Source: UBA724 sp964229545 | GTDB lineage: Bacteria > Bacteroidota > Bacteroidia > Flavobacteriales > Flavobacteriaceae | Reading direction: 5' to 3' | Length of the DNA stretch: 12,086 bases | NCBI GenBank assembly: GCA_964229545.1 | Contig: CAXRDP010000054.1 | Span: 1-12,086 of the forward strand | Shown: one piece after another, positions 4,772 to 12,086 of the stretch | Position numbering within the stretch: the first letter of the stretch is position 1 | Layout: every line of letters begins with the position of its first letter | Made by a program: the position numbers and the translations under genes | The notes under the pieces: generated by a model | Seen by the model: the letters and a program-made list of their open reading frames with translations, nothing else | What the model was told of the DNA's origin: nothing | Databases searched by the model: none

Positions 4772-7700
4772 ATGTGGGCACAAGGACTTTACGACCCGAA
4801 TTTTGAGCATGACAATTGCGGAGCAGGGTTTATTTGCAGTTTAGAAGGCAAGCGTACCAATGACATCATCCACAAGGCATTGGATATCCTTGTAAAGCTA
4901 GAGCACCGTGGTGCTGTAAGTGCAGATGGCAAGACTGGAGATGGCGCCGGAATCCTAATCGATATTCCACATACTTTTTTGGATACGGTTTGCAATTTTG
5001 ACCTACCAGAGCCAACCAAATATGCCGTGGGAATGGTCTTTTTGCCACAAAAATCAAATCAAAGGAATTTTTGCGTCCAAACCCTCAACGAAGAACTCCA
5101 AAACCAAGGCTTAAAGGTTTTGGGTTGGAGAGAAGTGCCCACCAACAATGATGTGTTGGGTAGTATTGCGGCGCGCACACTCCCTGTAATCAGACAAGTT
5201 TTTGTAACAAGCGGAGAAACTGAACTCGATGAGCAAGCACTGAATACAAAAATCTTCATAGCCCGTAAAATTGCAGAACACAAAGTGTATGCCACCAAAA
5301 TGTCTCAGAGTAGCTATTTCTACCTACCTAGCTTTTCTACACGCACCCTTATTTATAAAGGACTGCTCATGCCTGAAGATATCGAAGGTTTTTATTTGGA
5401 TCTTAAAGACCAAAGGGTAGTCACTCGCTTGGCATTGGTACACCAGCGCTTTTCGACCAACACCTTCCCAACATGGGACTTGGCACAGCCGTTCAGATAT
5501 ATGTGTCATAACGGTGAAATCAACACGTATCGCGGCAACCTAAACCGTATGAAAGCTCGAGAAGAGCTTTTGCAAAGTGATTTCTTTGGAGACGATGTCA
5601 AAAAAATTCTGCCCATAATCCTCAATGGAAAATCCGACTCTGCTTCCATGGATATGGTAGTCGAATTGTTGTTGCACACAGGGCGTTCTTTGCCTGAGGT
5701 GATGATGATGATGGTTCCTGAAGCTTGGGAGCGTCACAAAAGCATGGATCCCGCCAAAAAGGCGTTTTATGCCTACAACGCTTGTATTATGGAGCCCTGG
5801 GACGGACCAGCTTCCATCCCTTTTACCGATGGAAACTTTATAGGTGCCCTCCTAGACCGCAATGGATTGCGCCCTTCACGCTACACTGTCACCAAAGATG
5901 GCTATGTGGTGATGTCCTCTGAAACAGGCGTGATAGAAATAGAACCTGCCAATGTGAGTATGCACGGTCGTTTGGAGCCCGGACGTATGTTCTTGGTAGA
6001 TATGGAAGCGGGCCGAATAATTGGAGACCAAGAAATCAAAAACGAAATCGTCTCCAAACAGCCCTATCAACAATGGCTCGATGAAAACTTATTGCCATTA
6101 AAAGAAGTTCCATACACAGGAAACAAAACCCCTGTAGAAGAGGTTGATTATGTGGCTCGACTCAAGGCATTTGGGTATACCGAAGAAGATATTAAAACCA
6201 TCATCGCCCCGATGATGAATGAAGGAAAAGAGGCCATTGGATCCATGGGGACCGATACGCCTTTGGCAGTGTTGTCACACAAACCCCAATTGCTGTACAA
6301 CTATTTCAAACAACTCTTTGCACAAGTTACCAACCCACCACTAGACGGGATTCGTGAGGAAATTGTGACAGACACCTCACTTTCCATTGGAAGTGACTAC
6401 AACCTGTTTGATGTATCACCACAACATGCAAAAAAATTACGTATTCAAAATCCTATTATTTCCAATGAGGATTTGGATAAAATCAAGTTTATAGACCATC
6501 CAAATTTTAAGGCCGTTTCGGTTGGGGCAAAATACAAAGTAGTAAGAGGACATAACGGACTTGAGGAGTCCCTTCAAAAATTGATTGTTGATGTCAAAAC
6601 CGCTGTTGAGCAAGGCGCGAATATCATCATACTATCCGACCGAGGTATTTCCAAAGACGAGGCGCCTATTCCCATGCTGCTGGCTTGTTCGGCTGTACAT
6701 CACGGCTTGGTAAAGCATGGATTGCGATCCAAGTTTGGCATCGTTATCGAGTCTGCTGAGCCTCGTGAGCCCCACCATTTCGCCACACTTTTTGGCTATG
6801 GAGCGAGCGCCATCAACCCCTATATGGTCAATGAAATTATCGAAAAATTGGTAGCCCAAGACGATACCGTCAATCTTTCCTCTGGACAAGCCATTGACAA
6901 TTTCAACAAGGCCATTGCCAAGGGGTTGATCAAAATCATGAATAAAATTGGGATTTCGACCTTACACTCTTACAGAGGCGCCCAAATTTTTGAAGCCCTA
7001 GGCCTCAGCAAAAAGTTTGTGAATACCTATTTCTGCAATACCCCTACTCGAATAGAGGGAGTTGGCTTGTTTGAAATCGAAAAAGAAATCGCGGCCAGAC
7101 ACACGTTTGCATTTGATGTGCCCGTGTCAGAAAACAGCATCGATTTAGAAATTGGGGGAAGTTATCGCTGGAGAAGAAATGGCGAAGCCCATATGCTCAA
7201 TCCTGCTACCATTGCCAAACTACAAGTAGCCGCACGTCAAAACAAATTTGATTCCTACGAAGAATATGCCGAATTGGTCAACGACCAGTCCAAGCAGTTG
7301 ATGACCATCCGTGGCATGTTTGAATTTACAGACCTAGACCCCATCCCGATTGATGAGGTAGAACCATGGACCGAAATCGTAAAACGTTTTAAAACCGGTG
7401 CCATGTCATTGGGGTCTATAAGTGAAGAAGCCCATGAAACTTTGGCCAAGGCCATGAACCGCATTGGCGGAAAAAGCAATTCCGGTGAGGGTGGTGAAGA
7501 CCCCCGAAGATTTACTCGTGACACCGACGGAGATTGGCGCAACAGTGCCATCAAACAGGTGGCCTCGGGTCGTTTTGGCGTTTCATCACACTATCTGTCA
7601 AATGCCAAAGAAATTCAAATCAAAATGGCACAAGGTGCCAAACCTGGTGAGGGTGGTCAATTGCCCGGACCCAAGGTAAATCCCTATATCGCATCGGTGC

Positions 7701-9274
7701 GTAACTCTACGCCTTATGTAGGGCTGATTTCACCTCCACCCCATCACGATATTTACTCGATTGAAGACTTGGCTCAATTGATTTTCGACCTTAAAAACGC
7801 CAACCGAGAGGCAAGAGTGAATGTGAAGCTCGTTTCTGAAGTGGGTGTGGGCACCATCGCAGCGGGGGTGGCCAAAGCCAAAGCCGATGTGATCTTGATT
7901 TCGGGTTATGACGGTGGCACAGGAGCCTCCCCACTGACTTCTCTCAAACATGCCGGTTTGCCATGGGAATTGGGGATTGCCGAGGCCCAACAAACCTTGG
8001 TGTTGAATGACCTCAGAGGACGTATTGTATTGGAATGTGACGGACAAATGAAAACTGGCCGCGACGTTGCCATAGCCTGTCTGTTGGGTGCTGAAGAATT
8101 TGGGTTCTCAACAGCGCCTTTGGTAGCATCGGGCTGTATTATGATGCGTGCTTGTCACCTCAATACCTGTCCTGTGGGCATTGCTACCCAAGATCCTGAG
8201 TTGCGTAAAAACTTTAAGGGCAAGCCTGAGCACGTGGTCAACTTTATGCATTTTGTAGCCCAAGAGATGCGTGCTATTATGGCGCAGCTTGGCTTCAGAA
8301 CCGTAGATGAAATGGTCGGACAGAGTCAAAAACTCAACATGAACGCTGCCATCGACCACTACAAAGCCAAAGGCATCGATTTGTCTGCCATTTTGTACAA
8401 ACCTCAGGTTGACGCCAATGTGCCTTTGAAAAACACAACGAAGCAAGACCACAATTTGGAAAATGTTTTGGACTTCGAAATTGTGTCCAAAGCACAAAAA
8501 GCCATCCTAAATAAGGAGCCACAAACCTTGCGATTGCCTATCAAAAACACAGACCGCAGTGTCGGTGCCATTTTGAGCAACGAAATTTCCAAGATTCACG
8601 GTGCTGAAGGACTTCCGACAGATACTTTGAAAATGTATTTCACAGGTGCGGCGGGGCAAAGTTTTGGATGCTTTGCAACCAGGGGTCTCCATATGGAAAC
8701 CATTGGCAACTGTAACGACTATTTCGGAAAAGGTTTGTCTGGAGCAAGACTGGTAGCCAGAGTGCCTGACGAAGCCACATTTAAGGCAGAAGAAAACATC
8801 ATCATAGGAAATGTGGCACTCTATGGTGCAACCGCAGGAGAAGCCTATATCAACGGAATTGCTGGAGAGCGATTCTGTGTACGTAATTCCGGTGCCACAG
8901 CCGTTGTTGAGGGTATTGGTGACCACGGTTGTGAATATATGACCGGTGGGGTGGCCGTGATTTTGGGTGAGTTTGGACGCAATTTTGCTGCAGGGATGAG
9001 TGGTGGTATCGCCTACTTGTACGCAAAAGACGCCCAGTTTGATGAGCGCAATTTCAATATGGAAATGATAGGACTAGAAGATCCATCGGCAGACGATTTG
9101 GATCATCTCAAATCCTTGATTGAAAACCACGTCCACTATACAGACAGTGCGGTGGGCACGTCTATCTTGTCTGATTGGAAAAAGGAACAAAAGAATTTTA
9201 TCAAAGTCATGCCAACCGACTATAAGAAAGCCCTTGCGCGATTGGCAGAAGAAGCTAAAGCAGAAGTGAATTAA
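4772..9274 (+). CDS. gltB: Glutamate synthase large (alpha) subunit
   Basis: GltB releases ammonia from glutamine and channels it to 2-oxoglutarate, making glutamate in the cytoplasm. From the ATG at 4772 it is 1,500 residues, the normal size. Cys16 in DNCGAGF is the expected N-terminal nucleophile, so the first 15 residues are probably removed. The class II amidotransferase domain spans about 16-430 and includes LEHRGAV and FSTNTFPTW. A central domain follows, then the FMN/synthase domain (MSLGSIS from 878, HHDIYS from 991, GGTGASP 1048-1054). The 3Fe-4S motif is C1122-x5-C1128-x4-C1133, followed by PVGIATQD. The C-terminal beta-helix domain occupies about 1290-1430. A TTG at 4757 would add five residues (MIKKI), but it lies inside a -7-like box; the A-rich stretch before the ATG favours 4772. 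gltD follows after two bases. Confidence 0.97.
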   Translation: MWAQGLYDPNFEHDNCGAGFICSLEGKRTNDIIHKALDILVKLEHRGAVSADGKTGDGAGILIDIPHTFLDTVCNFDLPEPTKYAVGMVFLPQKSNQRNFCVQTLNEELQNQGLKVLGWREVPTNNDVLGSIAARTLPVIRQVFVTSGETELDEQALNTKIFIARKIAEHKVYATKMSQSSYFYLPSFSTRTLIYKGLLMPEDIEGFYLDLKDQRVVTRLALVHQRFSTNTFPTWDLAQPFRYMCHNGEINTYRGNLNRMKAREELLQSDFFGDDVKKILPIILNGKSDSASMDMVVELLLHTGRSLPEVMMMMVPEAWERHKSMDPAKKAFYAYNACIMEPWDGPASIPFTDGNFIGALLDRNGLRPSRYTVTKDGYVVMSSETGVIEIEPANVSMHGRLEPGRMFLVDMEAGRIIGDQEIKNEIVSKQPYQQWLDENLLPLKEVPYTGNKTPVEEVDYVARLKAFGYTEEDIKTIIAPMMNEGKEAIGSMGTDTPLAVLSHKPQLLYNYFKQLFAQVTNPPLDGIREEIVTDTSLSIGSDYNLFDVSPQHAKKLRIQNPIISNEDLDKIKFIDHPNFKAVSVGAKYKVVRGHNGLEESLQKLIVDVKTAVEQGANIIILSDRGISKDEAPIPMLLACSAVHHGLVKHGLRSKFGIVIESAEPREPHHFATLFGYGASAINPYMVNEIIEKLVAQDDTVNLSSGQAIDNFNKAIAKGLIKIMNKIGISTLHSYRGAQIFEALGLSKKFVNTYFCNTPTRIEGVGLFEIEKEIAARHTFAFDVPVSENSIDLEIGGSYRWRRNGEAHMLNPATIAKLQVAARQNKFDSYEEYAELVNDQSKQLMTIRGMFEFTDLDPIPIDEVEPWTEIVKRFKTGAMSLGSISEEAHETLAKAMNRIGGKSNSGEGGEDPRRFTRDTDGDWRNSAIKQVASGRFGVSSHYLSNAKEIQIKMAQGAKPGEGGQLPGPKVNPYIASVRNSTPYVGLISPPPHHDIYSIEDLAQLIFDLKNANREARVNVKLVSEVGVGTIAAGVAKAKADVILISGYDGGTGASPLTSLKHAGLPWELGIAEAQQTLVLNDLRGRIVLECDGQMKTGRDVAIACLLGAEEFGFSTAPLVASGCIMMRACHLNTCPVGIATQDPELRKNFKGKPEHVVNFMHFVAQEMRAIMAQLGFRTVDEMVGQSQKLNMNAAIDHYKAKGIDLSAILYKPQVDANVPLKNTTKQDHNLENVLDFEIVSKAQKAILNKEPQTLRLPIKNTDRSVGAILSNEISKIHGAEGLPTDTLKMYFTGAAGQSFGCFATRGLHMETIGNCNDYFGKGLSGARLVARVPDEATFKAEENIIIGNVALYGATAGEAYINGIAGERFCVRNSGATAVVEGIGDHGCEYMTGGVAVILGEFGRNFAAGMSGGIAYLYAKDAQFDERNFNMEMIGLEDPSADDLDHLKSLIENHVHYTDSAVGTSILSDWKKEQKNFIKVMPTDYKKALARLAEEAKAEVN

Positions 9275-9276
9275 TT

Positions 9277-10740
9277 ATGGGAAAATTAAGGGGATTTTTA
9301 GAACACGATCGCATTGATGAGGCCAATATAGCCGTTGCTGATCGCATCAAAAACTACAAAGAATTTACCGTGAACCCCGGTGAGGATAAACTTCGCGACC
9401 AAGGCGCACGTTGTATGGACTGTGGGGTCCCTTTCTGCCACAGCGGTTGCCCGTTGGGGAATATGATTCCCGATTTCAATGATGCGGTATACAGAAACGA
9501 ATGGGAAAAGGCTTTGCGTATTCTCCACACCACCAACAACTTCCCTGAATTTACGGGTAGGTTGTGCCCAGCACCTTGTGAAGCGGCTTGTGTATTGGGG
9601 ATTATCAACCCTCCTGTATCGATCGAAATGATCGAAAAATACATCGTTGAGCGTGGTTTTAAAGAGGGATGGATCAAAGCAGAACCCCCCAAAGAAAGAA
9701 CTGGCAAAAAAATAGCCGTAGTCGGTTCGGGGCCTGCAGGGCTGGCAGCTGCCCAACAACTCAACAGAGCCGGACACACAGTCACCGTTTTTGAACGTGA
9801 CGAAAAAGCAGGAGGTTTGTTGCGCTACGGCATTCCTGACTTTAAAATGGAAAAAAATATTATTGACCGCAGATTGGCCATTTTGGAAGAGGAGGGCATC
9901 CTTTTCGAAACAGGTGTCGAGGTAGGCAAAAATTATTCTGTGGACAAACTGAAGGCTTTTGATGCAGTGGTATTGTGTGGGGGCGCCACCATTCGCAGAA
10001 GACTCCCCATCCCTGGCGCTGACCTCAAGGGTGTGGTACAAGCCATGGATTTCTTACCGCAAAGCAACCGTTGGGTAGATGGACTGGCTGAGGTAAACCC
10101 CGATTTACATGCCCAAGGAAAGAATGTGATTGTCATTGGTGGAGGTGACACCGGTTCGGACTGTATCGGTACTTCCAACAGACAAGGGGCCAAAAGCGTG
10201 ACCAACTTTGAAATCATGCCCAAACCTGCCGATCACCGCACCGAAGACCACCCTTGGCCCTTTTGGCCTTTTAAACTCAAAACCTCCTCATCACACGAAG
10301 AAGGAAGTCACAGAGAGTGGAGTATTATGACCAAAGAATTCAGAGGTGATAAAGATGGCAACTTGGTCGGACTAACAACGGTAAATGTACGTTGGGAAAA
10401 GCAAGAAGACGGCCGCCCAAAACTCGTTGAGCAGCCCAATTCTGAACAAGAATGGCCATGCGAACTGGCCTTGCTTGCCTTGGGGTTTACAGGTCCTGAA
10501 CCCACCTTGGCCGAGCAACTGGGACTGGAATCAGATGAGCGCTCTAACGTCAAGGCAGACACAAAAGATTACCGCACCAATGTGCCTCATATATTTGCGG
10601 CTGGTGATATGCGTCGCGGACAATCATTGATAGTATGGGCCATCTCTGAGGGCAGAGAAGCGGCACGTCAGGTAGACACTTTTCTTATGGGTGCTTCCAA
10701 ACTACCTACCAAAACAGGTGGGGATTTGCCGGCTAACTAA
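9277..10740 (+). CDS. gltD: Glutamate synthase small (beta) subunit
   Basis: GltD oxidises NAD(P)H on its FAD and passes electrons through iron-sulfur clusters to GltB. The 487-residue protein has the expected order. First is an N-terminal Fe-S domain with C46-x2-C49-x4-C54-x3-C58 and C97-x3-C101-x3-C105, ligands of two 4Fe-4S clusters. Next is the FAD-binding VGSGPAGL (149-156) with an FERDEKAGGLLRYGIP stretch (172-187), then a nucleotide-binding IGGGDTGSDC (287-296), and last the second FAD contact AAGDMRRGQS (441-450). Only two bases separate it from the gltB stop, so the genes form one operon. Its TAA shares three bases with the stop codon of the convergent porin gene. Whether NADPH or NADH is used cannot be told from sequence alone; NADPH is usual for bacterial GltBD. 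Confidence 0.97.
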   Translation: MGKLRGFLEHDRIDEANIAVADRIKNYKEFTVNPGEDKLRDQGARCMDCGVPFCHSGCPLGNMIPDFNDAVYRNEWEKALRILHTTNNFPEFTGRLCPAPCEAACVLGIINPPVSIEMIEKYIVERGFKEGWIKAEPPKERTGKKIAVVGSGPAGLAAAQQLNRAGHTVTVFERDEKAGGLLRYGIPDFKMEKNIIDRRLAILEEEGILFETGVEVGKNYSVDKLKAFDAVVLCGGATIRRRLPIPGADLKGVVQAMDFLPQSNRWVDGLAEVNPDLHAQGKNVIVIGGGDTGSDCIGTSNRQGAKSVTNFEIMPKPADHRTEDHPWPFWPFKLKTSSSHEEGSHREWSIMTKEFRGDKDGNLVGLTTVNVRWEKQEDGRPKLVEQPNSEQEWPCELALLALGFTGPEPTLAEQLGLESDERSNVKADTKDYRTNVPHIFAAGDMRRGQSLIVWAISEGREAARQVDTFLMGASKLPTKTGGDLPAN

Positions 10741-12086
10741 CGGAAGAAATTCCAAACCAAACCAAACCGCAATACAAAATCGCGGTAAGGGTAATCGGGC
10801 GCAGAAAACTTGGTGTTGCCATCCCAAAGCGCACTGAGATGGTCTGCACGTAGATAAAGACGTGTCTGTTTAATTTTCATATTAAAAAACGCCTCCACAA
10901 TAGGAGTTCCTCCGATTTGAAATTCACGTTGTAACACAAATTCAGACAAAACAGGATTGTAGGCGTCTGCATAGTATTTCGAAAAATACTTGGCACCCAA
11001 ACCTATGTTCACATATGCCGCTTTGGCAAACCAATGATCAGCATAGAGAAAAGTAGCACGACCTATAAAATCAGGAATATGCAAGGGGGCATTGTCTTGG
11101 TCTGTCTGTTGGTAAAGCAACTCAGTTTCAAGGGCAAACTTCCCCAATTCCTGACGCCTGTCCCACCTGATTTTTACCAAATTGATAGCCTGACCCCACT
11201 GCTGAGGAAGCACACGCATGGAGTCTGGGTTTGGGTCTTGTTCAAAAAAAGCGTAATCATCCAAACGAACAAATTGGGCCGCGAGTTTTCCGAGTATGGG
11301 TTGTTCAACGACACCATACAGCATTGTTTGGGTGCTGCGCTTAAAATCTGTTGTCCAAGTAAAATCTTGGTATGCACTGTGGTAGTGCGCAAATGTGAGA
11401 CTCGGGAACTGTTGTAGCCAACGGAAGCCTCCACTCAAACGGAAACCCTTTATGTCGGGTACTGTAATATCTACAGTTGCCATATTTCCCAATCGGCTTT
11501 TGTCAAAAGTCTGTTCTAATTGAGCTTTGGTTTGCAGTTTTTTTGAGACTAAGCGCAGTTTGCCGCCCAACACAACTCCAGATTCTGACAAACTCAAATC
11601 ATCCGTGGTGTGTTGGGTTTGATATTCATAGCGTAGTGAGGACGCATAGGCCTCAATTTGCCCCCATTTGGACTGCTCGAATTGGGCATATAAATCGTGT
11701 CTTTGGGTAGCATAATGGATGTTGTCGGAGACATCTGAAAAGTTCTCGTGCAAATTGCCGAACAAAACATTTTGAGAACTCTGATCAAAGGTGTGGGTTT
11801 GTGAGTCTGTTTGCACCCTGTAACCCAAACGCAATAAAGGAACAGGCACAGAGTCTTTACTTTGCAACACGGCATAATCTTGTTCAAAAAGATAGCGCTT
11901 TCCGGTAAATTGGTTGATGGCATCTTCAAACTTGACAGACAGGCGCGCGCGGTCTTCAAACTCGGGCACTTGATTTAAAAAATCATGCACCGAAGCGGCT
12001 GTCAGCCCTCCGTTTTCTTGTTGTTCCACTTTCTGGTTAGCCACTTGTAAACGCATGCGATAGCGACCATTGGGGTTTTCATACCG
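10737..12086 (-). CDS. Putative outer-membrane porin, Porin_10-like, partial (N-terminus beyond right edge)
   Basis: The visible 449 residues are the C-terminal part of a beta-barrel protein resembling the Porin_10 family of putative Bacteroidota porins; its role is probably passive solute passage across the outer membrane. The frame stays open to the right edge, so the ATG at 12054-12056 is almost certainly internal: the ten codons before it read RYENPNGRYR, a family-like stretch continuing into an ENGGLT segment. The body is rich in alternating aromatic and polar residues typical of beta strands. Near the end come FQIGGTPIVEAFFNMKIKQTRLYLRADH-like strands (described here by position, about 110 to 60 codons before the stop). 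It closes with RFGLVWNFFR, an aromatic-rich terminal strand as expected for BAM-dependent insertion. It converges on gltD with a four-base stop overlap. The signal peptide and promoter are outside the window. Family assignment is by recall of motif style. Confidence 0.75.
   Translation of the reverse strand, partial: RYENPNGRYRMRLQVANQKVEQQENGGLTAASVHDFLNQVPEFEDRARLSVKFEDAINQFTGKRYLFEQDYAVLQSKDSVPVPLLRLGYRVQTDSQTHTFDQSSQNVLFGNLHENFSDVSDNIHYATQRHDLYAQFEQSKWGQIEAYASSLRYEYQTQHTTDDLSLSESGVVLGGKLRLVSKKLQTKAQLEQTFDKSRLGNMATVDITVPDIKGFRLSGGFRWLQQFPSLTFAHYHSAYQDFTWTTDFKRSTQTMLYGVVEQPILGKLAAQFVRLDDYAFFEQDPNPDSMRVLPQQWGQAINLVKIRWDRRQELGKFALETELLYQQTDQDNAPLHIPDFIGRATFLYADHWFAKAAYVNIGLGAKYFSKYYADAYNPVLSEFVLQREFQIGGTPIVEAFFNMKIKQTRLYLRADHLSALWDGNTKFSAPDYPYRDFVLRFGLVWNFFR

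Noticed and set aside
9298..10041. 247-codon minus-strand frame opposite gltD
   Set aside because: gltD is unambiguous here and the antisense product has no recognisable features.

Overview
This window looks like core chromosome from a member of the Bacteroidota, probably Flavobacteriales. The grounds are a porin of the Bacteroidota-restricted Porin_10 type, start sites without Shine-Dalgarno sequences, and a -33/-7 promoter of the TTG-N19-TAnnTTTG kind. No plasmid, phage, transposon, CRISPR or rRNA signal was seen. The genes are metabolic and transport housekeeping genes, so any unusual biology is most likely in the non-coding DNA.

Layout: positions 1-1208 (minus) hold the N-terminal two thirds of an acetoacetyl-CoA synthetase-like ligase that runs off the left edge. 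Diverging from it is a small predicted three-helix membrane protein of unknown function (1286-1582, plus). Next comes a minus-strand transcription unit read from right to left: an NhaD-type Na+/H+ antiporter (3070-4398), folC (1868-3073) and a tRNA-Val(UAC) gene (1745-1822). A strong intrinsic-terminator hairpin at 1685-1715 follows it. nhaD and folC share an ATGA overlap, and the tRNA begins 45 bases after folC.

A 373-base divergent intergenic region (4399-4771) separates nhaD from gltBD. It carries a good nhaD promoter, a run of eight C, a long-range inverted repeat, a possible 17-codon leader ORF, and a possible pseudoknot just before gltB. On the plus strand follow gltB (4772-9274) and gltD (9277-10740), the two subunits of glutamate synthase. 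GltD passes electrons from NAD(P)H to GltB, which turns glutamine plus 2-oxoglutarate into two glutamates.

At the right end a Porin_10 outer-membrane barrel gene (minus) runs in from beyond the window. It meets gltD tail to tail, with the two stop codons overlapping. The most interesting places to look again are the gltB leader and the unusual motifs in the ligase.
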